From NCBI GenBank assembly GCA_003551665.1, contig PUNE01000129.1, positions 1 through 64,000 on the forward strand: 64,000 nucleotides of DNA, in the 5' to 3' direction. Shown piece after piece: positions 32,562 through 40,856 of this stretch (position 1 is its first letter; every line of letters begins with the position of its first letter). This DNA comes from Halobacteroidaceae bacterium (GTDB lineage Bacteria; Bacillota; Halanaerobiia; B1SED10-174). A program made the translations under genes and the position numbers. The notes below the pieces were generated by a model that was given only the letters and a program-made list of their open reading frames with translations, did no database searches and was not told the DNA's origin.

Positions 32562-34637
32562 ATGCTTAAAAGTTTTAACCCTGTAATATTTTTGGTTTTC
32601 CTTTTACTGGTTAACCTTTTTTCCTTGCCAGCTTCTGGAGAAAAAGGGCTGGAAAAAATTATCCTGTTACACACCAATGACGAACATGGGAATATAGAAG
32701 GTTTCGGGCGAATTGCCTGGAAAAAAGAAAGGCTAATGGAAAAATTTGATAACGTTTTCCTGGTAAGCGGCGGAGATATTTTCAGCGGGAACCCCGTCGT
32801 GGATAGATATATAGATCCAGAAGGAAAAGAAATTCCCGGTAAACCCATGGTGAAAATAATGGATGCTGCCGGGTATGATGCCATGGTAATCGGAAACCAC
32901 GATTTTGATTATGGGCAAAAACAGCTCCAAAAAATGGAGGGAATTGCGGGTTTTTCCTTCCTGCTGGCCAATGTTGAGGTTGAACAGGAAGCCATCCTGG
33001 AAAGGCCTGCTCCTTTTTGGATAACGGAAAGCTCCCGGGGAACGAGCCTGGCTTTCCTTGGTTTAATTGAAGTAGGAAGAGGAGGGCTTCCTTCTACTCA
33101 TCCCTCCAACCTGGAAGGGCTTGCCTTTGTGCCTCCGGTGCATACAGCCAGAGAATTTAGTTTTCTGGAGGAAGCTCAGGACATTGTAATCGCATTAACC
33201 CACCTGGGGTTGGAGCAGGACAAAAAACTTGCCCGGGAAATTCCTTACCTGGACATTATAATTGGGGGACACTCGCATACTGTCCTGGAGGATCCCCTGG
33301 AAATAAGGGGCACGCCTGTAGCCCAGGCCGGGTCCAATACTCGCTACCTGGGCAGGATTGACCTTAGTTATTGTTTGGAGCAGGAAGAAATTGCAGACTA
33401 CGAGGGAACTCTCCTCCTGGTAGAAGAGATAGAGGGGACCTGTCCGGAAGTGGAGGGGTTGATAGAAAGATTCCAGGAAGAGATGGCCTGCCTTCAGGAA
33501 GTGATCGGGTATTGCCCCGGAGGCATCCAGGGTAGGGAAAGGCTTGGGTCGCTGCTGGCCCGGGCCATGGTTGAGAGATTTGGTCTTGATTTTGCTTTTC
33601 AGAATATGGGTGGAGTTCGCCAGTCCTATCTTCCCCCTCAGATCAGCAGATCCGAGATTCACCGCCTTGCTCCTTTTGATAATCCTATTGTTCTGGTTGA
33701 AATGAAAGGCCGGGAGTTGGAGTCTTTCATTGCTCACTCCTTCCGGCGCCGCGGGGGGATTGACCTGCTGCCTGCGGGAGGGGTATATGAAGTTGTGGTC
33801 AATGAGATTGGTGAACCCTTAAGGGTCATAATCAGGGACGGAAGGGGACAAGAAATAGATGATGAAAAGACCTACTTTGTCGGGCTCAATAGTTACGTTG
33901 CCCGGACCTACTTCCCCCTCCCCCCAAAAGAAGAGCAGGAGGAAATGATTGAAACTACAGGGGCAGCCCTGATTAAATATATTGTTGAGCAGGAAAAAAT
34001 CTCTCCTCCGCAATCCGGCAAGGCTGCTTTCCGGATGGAAAGAAGTGGGGCGGAGGGAACTACTCTCGCGGAATCGCCGGTTCCTTTTTCCACTGCAGGC
34101 AAAAAAGAAAGGACGGTGAGTGCGGGTACCGTTGCTGGGGAGGCACTGCGGAATTCGGCAGGCGCACAGATAGGACTGTTTCCCACCAGAGAGATGGGGA
34201 AGGGACTCCATCTGGAAAAAGGGTCGGTAAATAAAGAGATCCTGGAATTATTTTTCCCAGGATTAAGATACGATAATGAAGCTGTGGTTCTGGAAATAGA
34301 AGGCAGAAAACTGGAACAGATTCTCCTGGGGGAGATTAAAAGAGGGGGGGTTGGTGTTCCCTTCCAGGTGTCGTTAGGTTTTGGTTACCGGGTAAAGTCT
34401 GATAAAGAGGGTGTTTCCGGAATCAGGGCCTGGTACGGGGAAGGGCCCCTGGAACCGGAAAAAACATATGAGGTAGCTCTTAACAGCTACATTCTCGGTT
34501 TATGGGAGCAGAGATATGGAGCGATAAAAATAAAAAGCCGAACAGGTCTTCGGGAAAAAGAAGCCCTTGTAAAATACCTGGAGAAGGTTGAGGTTTTGCC
34601 CCCGGGTATCGCCAGGAATAGAATAAAGAAAAAGTAG
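32562..34637 (+). CDS. Exported 5'-nucleotidase/metallophosphatase with duplicated C-terminal domain
   Basis: This 691-residue secreted protein has a signal peptide (about 1-26) and a calcineurin-like metallophosphatase domain with HTNDEHG, SGGDIFSG, GNHDFDYG, THLG and GGHSH. A 5'-nucleotidase C-terminal (substrate-binding) domain follows at about residues 315-480. A second, similar segment (about 520-680; EALRNSAGAQIGLF ... KTYEVALNSYILG) appears to repeat that domain. Family members dephosphorylate extracellular nucleotides. It starts 16 bases after psuG and so may supply nucleosides to the same salvage route. Substrate inferred from family only. Confidence 0.85.
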   Translation: MLKSFNPVIFLVFLLLVNLFSLPASGEKGLEKIILLHTNDEHGNIEGFGRIAWKKERLMEKFDNVFLVSGGDIFSGNPVVDRYIDPEGKEIPGKPMVKIMDAAGYDAMVIGNHDFDYGQKQLQKMEGIAGFSFLLANVEVEQEAILERPAPFWITESSRGTSLAFLGLIEVGRGGLPSTHPSNLEGLAFVPPVHTAREFSFLEEAQDIVIALTHLGLEQDKKLAREIPYLDIIIGGHSHTVLEDPLEIRGTPVAQAGSNTRYLGRIDLSYCLEQEEIADYEGTLLLVEEIEGTCPEVEGLIERFQEEMACLQEVIGYCPGGIQGRERLGSLLARAMVERFGLDFAFQNMGGVRQSYLPPQISRSEIHRLAPFDNPIVLVEMKGRELESFIAHSFRRRGGIDLLPAGGVYEVVVNEIGEPLRVIIRDGRGQEIDDEKTYFVGLNSYVARTYFPLPPKEEQEEMIETTGAALIKYIVEQEKISPPQSGKAAFRMERSGAEGTTLAESPVPFSTAGKKERTVSAGTVAGEALRNSAGAQIGLFPTREMGKGLHLEKGSVNKEILELFFPGLRYDNEAVVLEIEGRKLEQILLGEIKRGGVGVPFQVSLGFGYRVKSDKEGVSGIRAWYGEGPLEPEKTYEVALNSYILGLWEQRYGAIKIKSRTGLREKEALVKYLEKVEVLPPGIARNRIKKK

Positions 34638-34638
34638 G

Positions 34639-34661
34639 CCCCGGTTTACCCGGGGTTTTTT
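34639..34661. terminator. Terminator between convergent nucleotidase and yjbQ genes
   Basis: CCCCGG pairs with CCGGGG around TTTAC, followed by six T on the plus strand. It may serve both directions, although the T-run on the minus strand is weaker. Confidence 0.8.
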
Positions 34662-35076
34662 ATTCGCCAATTATTTTTATTAAAACCCTTTTTGGTCTCT
34701 TACCGTCAAATTCCCCGTAAAAAATTTGTTCCCACGGCCCGAAATCAAGTCGTCCTTCTGTTATTGCTACAACTACCTCCCGCCCCATTATTGTTCTTTT
34801 CAGGTGTGCATCGGCATTGTCCTCAACAGTATTATGCCGATAACGGGAGTGAGGTTTTTCTGGGGCAATTCCCTCCAGCCATTCTTCAAAATCTTCATGC
34901 AGCCCCGGCTCATCATCGTTGATAAAAACACTTGCAGTAATGTGCATGGCGTTGCAAAGAACAAAACCTTCTTTAATACCACTCTCTTCCAGGGCTTTAT
35001 CCACCTGGGGTGTGATATTGAAAAGCTCCCGCCTTTTTTCAGCATGGAATACAAGTTCTTTTCGATAACTTTTCAT
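34660..35076 (-). CDS. YjbQ family protein (UPF0047)
   Basis: This 138-residue protein belongs to the widespread YjbQ/UPF0047 family, annotated as a secondary thiamine-phosphate synthase. It has conserved histidines in [19 protein letters not shown] and DNADAHLKR, and a closing [13 protein letters not shown] motif. ATG at 35076 is chosen for AGGAGGTGG just upstream on the minus strand; the frame is open to 35103. No thiamine genes are nearby, so the physiological role is unresolved. Confidence 0.9.
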   Translation of the reverse strand: MKSYRKELVFHAEKRRELFNITPQVDKALEESGIKEGFVLCNAMHITASVFINDDEPGLHEDFEEWLEGIAPEKPHSRYRHNTVEDNADAHLKRTIMGREVVVAITEGRLDFGPWEQIFYGEFDGKRPKRVLIKIIGE

Positions 35077-35391
35077 TCTTCCACCTCCTGACCTAAGGTT
35101 CATTTTCAGGGGGTTTTTTCCCTGCCTTTTCTGGGAAAAATACGACTAATTCAAAAGAGTTCTTTGGGATCTACGTTTATATTCCAGGGTATTTTCGAGA
35201 GAAATAAGGTTTAAATAATTTTTAAAAAGGTCGATAATAATAAATAGATAGGGAAAATTGCTGATGGTCTGGTAAATTTTTCGCCAGGGGAGGGAGAAGG
35301 AAAGGAGCTCTTATTTGGGATGGGGGTGAATTGAGTTTAATTTTTGAATTTTTTTGGAAAGTTATAATTAACCAGGACAGGAGGAATTAAA
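35077..35391. other. Divergent intergenic region
   Basis: The A+T-rich region separates yjbQ from a small lipoprotein gene. A TATAAT occurs at 35363-35368, about 25 bases before the lipoprotein start, but no -35 box lies at a proper distance. Nothing else is recognised. Confidence 0.4.
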
Positions 35392-35724
35392 ATGGACAGG
35401 AAAAGTTTGTTTTTGATCGGTTTTATGCTTTTTATTCTGGTTTTAGGTGGTTGCACCGTTGATGCTCCTCTGCAGTCAAGGCCAACTCTGAACCTTTCAG
35501 TAGATGGAGATGGCGAAGGGGTAATTCTTGTTAATGAGGATCAAGTGGAGCCAGGAGAAGCCCTGATTTGTCAACCTGGTGTGGAAGTTACCCTGAAAGC
35601 AGTTCCCGCTGATGATTCTGTTTTTTCCGGATGGAACAATGGCGTTGAGGAAAAGGAGTTAGAGGTTATTATGGATGGGGACGTCTGGCTGACTGCAGAA
35701 TTTGCCAGCAACCCCCAGAAATAA
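35392..35724 (+). CDS. Small lipoprotein with InlB-type beta repeat
   Basis: The 110-residue protein has a lipobox VLGGC (Cys21), then one copy of a bacterial surface beta repeat (about residues 40-105; VTLKAVPADDSVFSGWNNG ... VWLTAEFA), the F-x-G-W pattern found in Listeria/Bacteroides-type repeats. It is probably displayed on the envelope; function unknown. The ribosome site is AGGAGG. Confidence 0.75.
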   Translation: MDRKSLFLIGFMLFILVLGGCTVDAPLQSRPTLNLSVDGDGEGVILVNEDQVEPGEALICQPGVEVTLKAVPADDSVFSGWNNGVEEKELEVIMDGDVWLTAEFASNPQK

Positions 35725-36057
35725 AGGGAACAGGCCCGGAGGAAGTTAGCAAAAAGGTAGGAAAAAGTGGATTTTTCCATCCGGTGCAAAGAAAAATTGG
35801 CTCGGGGAAATTAAAGGTTAAGAAGATCAGCGCAATTATTTCCGAAACCAAAAAAACAATTATTTTTACCCTTTGATACGGAGCATCCCGGGAGAAAAAT
35901 TTATCGGAAATAATAAAATGAGATAAAATCAAAATTAATTAAAGGTAAATAAATTTGGACAGAGAAATTTTATAATGCAAGGCCAAGTGGGAAGATAATC
36001 AAAAAAATGGGAAATAAAGGTATTTCGAAAAGTGATGTTGGGGTAAAAAACCTTGGG
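35725..36057. other. Intergenic stretch upstream of the flagellar promoter
   Basis: No gene is seen. A TATAAT at 35971-35976 lacks a spaced -35 box. The stretch leads into the promoter and riboswitch of the flagellar operon. Confidence 0.4.
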
Positions 36058-36086
36058 TTGCCAATAATTTATTAACCTTTTTTAAT
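36058..36086 (+). promoter_or_regulatory. Sigma-A-type promoter of the flagellar operon
   Basis: TTGCCA (36058-36063) and TTTAAT (36081-36086) are separated by exactly 17 bases. Transcription would begin near 36093, about 50 bases before the riboswitch aptamer, so the leader RNA would contain the complete sensor. Confidence 0.55.
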
Positions 36087-36139
36087 CCGCCTTTCTTTTT
36101 TGGAATAGGAACAATTGAATACTGGTTTTTAAGAACCTC

Positions 36140-36226
36140 TACCGATAATGGCAAACCTGTCGAAAGGCAGGGACGCAAAATCACAGGCCTAAACCGTTTT
36201 TACGGCACGGTTGCTGTGTTCCCGAA
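36140..36226 (+). promoter_or_regulatory. c-di-GMP-I (GEMM-I) riboswitch aptamer
   Basis: The conserved core is plain: GGCAAACC (36150-36157), the CGAAAG tetraloop-like element (36161-36166), GGGACGCAAAA (36170-36180), GGCCTAAACC (36186-36195) and a closing CGGTTGCTGTG (36208-36218). CACAG pairs with CTGTG to close the second helix. The match to the Vc2-type consensus is near complete. GEMM-I RNAs bind cyclic di-GMP. It lies in the leader of flgB with a terminator hairpin downstream, as in Clostridioides difficile, where ligand binding turns flagellar genes off. Confidence 0.93.
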
Positions 36227-36257
36227 GGGAGGAGTTTTCTATTTCGTGTATCCTTCC

Positions 36258-36290
36258 AAAAGGCATTTGCGGTAGCAAATGCCTTTTAAA
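36258..36290 (+). terminator. Riboswitch-controlled terminator
   Basis: A perfect 13-bp stem (AAAAGGCATTTGC with GCAAATGCCTTTT) with a GGTA loop lies 32 bases after the aptamer and about 42 bases before flgB. Its T-run is inside the stem. It is the likely expression platform; which sequence forms the competing antiterminator is not clear. Confidence 0.8.
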
Positions 36291-36332
36291 ATGACCAGAA
36301 ATGTCTACTAATGTCCTGAAAGGGGTGGTTGA

Positions 36333-36740
36333 ATGTGGGGTAAAATTGATCCGCAGATCGGTCTGCTTACCCGGGGCCTCGATGTTTCCCATTTCCGCCA
36401 GGGGTTAATTTCCGATAACATTGCCAATGCGGATACCCCAAATTACAAGAGGAAAGATATTGACTTTTCCCAGGCCATGGGTGCGGCAGTGGCAAGGCAA
36501 AAAGAAGCGGGGCTGGTAAAAACTGACCCCCGTCACCTGGGTTCTACTACCGAAACGGGAAGTGAATTAAAAGCAGTTGAAGAAGGAGGAACAAGGACTC
36601 GCCTGGATGGAAACAATGTTGATATCGAAGTGGAAATGGCCAAACTTGCAGGTAACGGACTCTACTATCAAACCGCAGGTCGTCTCCTTTCGGGCAGGTA
36701 TGGAATTCTGGAAAAAATTATTAATACAGGGAGGCCCTGA
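36333..36740 (+). CDS. flgB: Flagellar basal-body rod protein FlgB
   Basis: This 135-residue proximal rod subunit has the family N-terminal DNIANADTPNYKRKDIDF block and a C-terminal helix (LYYQTAGRLLSGRYGILEKII). It is the first gene of the operon, with GGGGTGG upstream, and is translated only if the riboswitch leader is read through. Confidence 0.95.
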   Translation: MWGKIDPQIGLLTRGLDVSHFRQGLISDNIANADTPNYKRKDIDFSQAMGAAVARQKEAGLVKTDPRHLGSTTETGSELKAVEEGGTRTRLDGNNVDIEVEMAKLAGNGLYYQTAGRLLSGRYGILEKIINTGRP

Positions 36741-36742
36741 TT

Positions 36743-37159
36743 ATGAGTATTTTCAGTAATTTTGGGATCAGCGCATCCGGGTTAACAGCCCAGCGGCTTC
36801 GCATGGACACAATTGCCAACAACATTGCAAACATAGAAACCACGAGGACCCCTGAGGGGGGGCCATACCAGCGCCAGGTTCCATTGTTTGCCTCCCGGGA
36901 GCCCCAGGAAACAGGGCAGCCTGGAGGCGGGGTCAGGGTTCAGGCTCTTCTAAGAGACCAGAGCCCTTTCAAGCGAGTATATGAGCCCGGGCACCCGGAT
37001 GCCGACGAGGAAGGGTATGTCTTGATGCCCAACGTTGAACTGGTCAAGGAGATGGTAGATATGATTGATGCCAGTAGGGCCTATGAAGCAAACGTTACCG
37101 CCCTCAATACTGCCAAAGAGATGGCCCAGCGGGCTCTTGAAATTGGCCGGCGGGGATAA
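36743..37159 (+). CDS. flgC: Flagellar basal-body rod protein FlgC
   Basis: This 138-residue rod subunit has NNIANIETTRTPEGGPYQRQ near the N-terminus and the C-terminal EMVDMIDASRAYEANVTALN motif of the family. It starts 2 bases after flgB. Confidence 0.95.
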   Translation: MSIFSNFGISASGLTAQRLRMDTIANNIANIETTRTPEGGPYQRQVPLFASREPQETGQPGGGVRVQALLRDQSPFKRVYEPGHPDADEEGYVLMPNVELVKEMVDMIDASRAYEANVTALNTAKEMAQRALEIGRRG

Positions 37160-37172
37160 AGGAGGTTCTTAA

Positions 37173-37469
37173 TTGAAAGTCAATGATATTCAATTCCAAC
37201 AAATCGGGAACCTGGTTCCTCAGAATGCGGAAACAAAAAACCAAGCAATACCTGATTTTGCAAAAATGCTTACCAGTTCCCTGGATAGGGTTAATGAAAT
37301 CCAAAAAGAGGCAGACCGGGTTGGACAGGATTTTCTTCTGGGAAAAACGGATAGCGTGCACAAGGTTACAATTGCCCTGGAAGAGGCCCAATTAGCCTAC
37401 GATCTGACTTTGAGTATTCGCGATCGGATTCTGGAAGGATATAGAGAATTAATGCGGATGCAGTTCTAG
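37173..37469 (+). CDS. fliE: Flagellar hook-basal body complex protein FliE
   Basis: This 98-residue protein joins the MS ring to the rod. It starts at TTG 37173 with GGAGG upstream. C-terminal motif VTIALEEAQLAYDLTLSIRDRILEGY is diagnostic. Confidence 0.93.
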   Translation: MKVNDIQFQQIGNLVPQNAETKNQAIPDFAKMLTSSLDRVNEIQKEADRVGQDFLLGKTDSVHKVTIALEEAQLAYDLTLSIRDRILEGYRELMRMQF

Positions 37470-37490
37470 AAGAGGCCGGGAGGGATTGGC

Positions 37491-39035
37491 TTGGATTTTT
37501 TTAAGGACGCGGGCAGGAAAATCGCCGCCAGATGGAATGAGCTGGATAATAACAGGAAAATATTGTTGCTTGCTGTGGCAGGAACGGCTTTTTTCGCCCT
37601 TATTATTTCCATAATTTTTATGGGCAGGGTTACATATGTTCCTCTTTTTACCGACCTGGATTCCCGGGATGCCCAGCGGGTGGTGGAATTCCTGGAAACC
37701 CAGGGTGTTTCTTACCAGATTGGTGATGATGGGAATTCTATTCTGGTAGGCCGGGACAGGGTACACCAGCTTCGCCTGCAGATGGCGGGTGAAGGGGTTC
37801 CTTCCGGCGGAGTTGTGGGTTTTGAGGTTTTTGATTCTACCCGCCTGGGAACCACAGAATTTGAAAGGCAGATCAATTTTTACCGGGCTTTAAGCGGTGA
37901 ACTGGCCCGGACCATTTCTGCCATGGAAGCTGTAGAAAATGCCCGGGTTCAAATAACAACTCCCCGGGACAGGCTGTTTGCCCAGGACGAAGAACCCGTC
38001 GAGGCTTCTATCCTGCTGCAGGTTGCCCCCGGTCGCCGTCTGGATTCAGGGCAGGTAAATTCAATTATGTACCTTGTGGCGGGAAGCGTTGATGGTCTCA
38101 GGGCAGAGCATGTCACCGTTGTTGATTCCAGCGGGCAGCTTCTCTCGGGAGACCTGGGTTTTTCCGAAAATGACCAGTTTCCCCGCGAAGCCACCCGGAC
38201 GAACATGGAAATGCAGAGGCTTTTTGAAAAACAGCTCCAGCAGGACCTGGAGAGGATGCTGATCCCGGTTTTAGGGTATGATAATTTTGTGGTAAATGTA
38301 AATGCGGTCCTGGACTTTGACCTGCGGGAAGAACAGATGATCAGGTATGAACCCGTTATTGACGAAAGGGGAATAATTCGTTCTGAGCAGATTACCGAGG
38401 AAAGCTATTCCGGAACCGGGAGCGACCAGGAAGGAGTACCTGGAACTGACCCCAATATTCCTCTTTATGAGGCTCCTGATTTTTCCCGCGATGAAAACAG
38501 GGACTTTTTTGAGTCGGTTACCAACTACGAAATTAATGAAGTTGTCAGCAGTCATATATTTGCACCCGGTTCACTGGAACGTCTTTCGGTTGGTGTGATT
38601 ATCAACCGGTCCCTTGAACAGGCTCAGCTGGAGGGGATTGAAGAGACAGTTGCTGCTGCGATTGGGTTTAACGAAGGACGTGGGGATAGCCTGAATATTG
38701 CCCAGGTAGCATTTGATGATTCTCTTGCACAGGAGATGGAGATCATGGCTGCTTCTGAAGCTGCTGCCCGCAGACAGGAAGTGTACATTTACCTGGGTGC
38801 AATACTGGCAATGGCCCTTGTCCTTTTTTACATAATTAGGCGGGTTAGTTCAACCGGGAAAAAACCATCAAGGGACAAAACTGAAACTGTCTCTGAAGAA
38901 AAAGAAGATAAAACAATTGAATTAACTCCAGAAGAAAAGGAACGGCAGGAAATAAAACGGGAAGTCAGCAGGTTAATTAATGAAAAACCCGAAGAAGCAG
39001 CCGGTCTGCTCAAAGCCTGGCTGGTTGAAGATTAA
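37491..39035 (+). CDS. fliF: Flagellar MS-ring protein FliF
   Basis: The 514-residue membrane ring protein starts at TTG 37491 (GGGAGGG upstream). It has an N-terminal transmembrane helix (about residues 25-45), YscJ/FliF domain (VPLFTDLDSRDAQRVVEFLE ...), an extended periplasmic part and a second helix (about 428-445), followed by a charged tail that ends with the FliG-binding segment (EAAGLLKAWLVED). Confidence 0.95.
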   Translation: MDFFKDAGRKIAARWNELDNNRKILLLAVAGTAFFALIISIIFMGRVTYVPLFTDLDSRDAQRVVEFLETQGVSYQIGDDGNSILVGRDRVHQLRLQMAGEGVPSGGVVGFEVFDSTRLGTTEFERQINFYRALSGELARTISAMEAVENARVQITTPRDRLFAQDEEPVEASILLQVAPGRRLDSGQVNSIMYLVAGSVDGLRAEHVTVVDSSGQLLSGDLGFSENDQFPREATRTNMEMQRLFEKQLQQDLERMLIPVLGYDNFVVNVNAVLDFDLREEQMIRYEPVIDERGIIRSEQITEESYSGTGSDQEGVPGTDPNIPLYEAPDFSRDENRDFFESVTNYEINEVVSSHIFAPGSLERLSVGVIINRSLEQAQLEGIEETVAAAIGFNEGRGDSLNIAQVAFDDSLAQEMEIMAASEAAARRQEVYIYLGAILAMALVLFYIIRRVSSTGKKPSRDKTETVSEEKEDKTIELTPEEKERQEIKREVSRLINEKPEEAAGLLKAWLVED

Positions 39036-39049
39036 GGGGGAAGGGTTTA

Positions 39050-40057
39050 ATGGCCAGAAGCAAACTATCCGGAAGAGAAAAAGCAGCAATTCTTCTCGTT
39101 TCACTGGGAACGGAGAACGCCTCCCATATTTTTAAACATCTCAGCGATGAGGAAATTGAACAGATTACCCTGGAAATTGCCAATATGAGGAAAGTTGGCA
39201 GCCAGGAGAGGGAGGTAGTTCTCGATGAGTTTCATCAGATGGCCCTGGCCCAGGATTACATAAGCAGGGGTGGGATTCACTACGCCCAGGAAGTCCTGGA
39301 AAAAGCCCTGGGGGATCAGAAAGCCCAGGGAATTATCAACAGGCTCACTGCCTCCCTGCAGTCACGTCCTTTCGACGCCCTTCGCAAAACAGAACCTGCT
39401 CAGCTACTCAATTTTATTCAGAACGAACATCCCCAGACCATTTCCCTGATCCTGGCCTATATTGAACCGGATAAAGCAGCTGCAATCCTCGCAGCTCTCC
39501 CGGGTGAGCTACAGGCCGAGGTTTCCAAGCGGATCGCAATTATGGACAGGACTTCTCCGGAAATAATTAAGCAGGTGGAGGCTGTCCTGGAGAAAAAACT
39601 TTCCACCATTCTGCAGAACGAATATACCGATGCCGGTGGTATTGAAGCCATTGTTCAGGTTCTCAATAATGTTGATCGGGGAACAGAAAAACAAATCCTG
39701 GATACCCTGGAAGAAGAGGATTCGGAACTGGCCGAGGAAATCAAAAAGCGGATGTTCGTCTTTGAAGACATTGTTAATCTTGACAACCGCGCTGTTCAGC
39801 GACTGCTCCGAGAAATTGAGAATAAGGATCTTTCCCTGGCCCTGAAAACTGCTTCCCAGGAAGTTGCGGAAAAGATTTACAACAACATGTCCAAGCGGGC
39901 CGCGGAAATGCTCAAGGAGGATATAGAATTTATGGGGCCTGTCCGCCTGCGGGAGGTAGAAGAGGCCCAGACCAACATAGTAAATGAAATCAGGCGTCTT
40001 GAGGAAGCAGGGGAAATTGTAATTGCCCGCGGCGGAGAAGGTGATGTAATTGTCTAA
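39050..40057 (+). CDS. fliG: Flagellar motor switch protein FliG
   Basis: This 335-residue C-ring protein has an N-terminal MS-ring-binding domain, the middle EHPQTISLILAYIEPDKAA segment and the C-terminal torque helix region with charged residues (FEDIVNLDNRAVQRLLREIENKDL). It transmits torque from the MotAB stator. Its end overlaps the fliH start by 8 bases. Confidence 0.96.
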   Translation: MARSKLSGREKAAILLVSLGTENASHIFKHLSDEEIEQITLEIANMRKVGSQEREVVLDEFHQMALAQDYISRGGIHYAQEVLEKALGDQKAQGIINRLTASLQSRPFDALRKTEPAQLLNFIQNEHPQTISLILAYIEPDKAAAILAALPGELQAEVSKRIAIMDRTSPEIIKQVEAVLEKKLSTILQNEYTDAGGIEAIVQVLNNVDRGTEKQILDTLEEEDSELAEEIKKRMFVFEDIVNLDNRAVQRLLREIENKDLSLALKTASQEVAEKIYNNMSKRAAEMLKEDIEFMGPVRLREVEEAQTNIVNEIRRLEEAGEIVIARGGEGDVIV

Positions 40058-40856
40058 AATTATTAAGTCCCGCCTGGTGCGTTTTGATGGGGAAAAATAT
40101 CTTCTTCCCCGTCCCCCGGGGTTTGTGGAAGAAGAGGAAACCGGACTTATAAATGAGGAAGATATTCCGATTAAGTACATAGAAGAACCGGCAGATGAAG
40201 AGCAGCCAGAAATAAGGCCTACGGCAGAAGAAATTCGTGAAGAGGCAAAAAAAGAAGCCCGGAATATCCTGGAAAAAGCCCAAAAACAGGCAGAGGAAAT
40301 CCGGCAAAAGGCTGAAAAAGAGTCAGAGGTAATTTCCCAGGAGGCTCGTAAAGAGGCCAGGGAAAAAGGTTATGAGGAAGGCCTGGCCGTGGGAAAAGAA
40401 GAGGTTCTTGCCACCTGGAAGGATATTTTGCAGAAAGCCCAGGGGAGATTTTCCGAACTTGAGCAAAAAGCGGATAACTGGGAAAAAGATTTCCCCGCAC
40501 AGGTCATTGATTTAAGCGTTGAGGTTGCCCGGAGAATAATTGGAGAAGAACTGGATAGAGAACCAGAAATTATAGTTTCACGGGTCAGAGAGGCCCTTAA
40601 AGAAATGGCCCAGGTAGGAGAGGTTTTAATAAAGGTTTGTCCCGGGGATTATCCCCTGGTTGAAGCGGCAAGAGAAAAACTGGCCGAGGAAAACGGGGGC
40701 CTGAAGAAAATTTCCCTGATGTCAACTGAAGAGCTGGAAAAAGGAGACTTCCTTGTCGAAACTCAATTTGGCGGAGTCGATGGAAGAGTCAGGACCCAAC
40801 TGGAATTGCTTTCCCAGGAACTCAAGAAAAGGTGGAGTAAAAATGGAAAGAGTTGA
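40050..40856 (+). CDS. fliH: Flagellar assembly protein FliH
   Basis: The 268-residue stator-like regulator of the FliI ATPase starts at TTG 40050 inside the fliG end. It has a long Glu/Lys-rich coiled coil (about residues 60-125; repeated EEIREEAKKEA, AEEIRQKAEKE units) and a C-terminal globular part (VIDLSVEVARRIIGEELDREPE). Its end overlaps fliI by 14 bases. Confidence 0.9.
   Translation: MSKIIKSRLVRFDGEKYLLPRPPGFVEEEETGLINEEDIPIKYIEEPADEEQPEIRPTAEEIREEAKKEARNILEKAQKQAEEIRQKAEKESEVISQEARKEAREKGYEEGLAVGKEEVLATWKDILQKAQGRFSELEQKADNWEKDFPAQVIDLSVEVARRIIGEELDREPEIIVSRVREALKEMAQVGEVLIKVCPGDYPLVEAAREKLAEENGGLKKISLMSTEELEKGDFLVETQFGGVDGRVRTQLELLSQELKKRWSKNGKS

Noticed and set aside
36142-36149. 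CCGATAAT resembling a sigma-28 -10 box
   Set aside because: It lies at the edge of the c-di-GMP aptamer and no TAAA element is found about 15 bases upstream.
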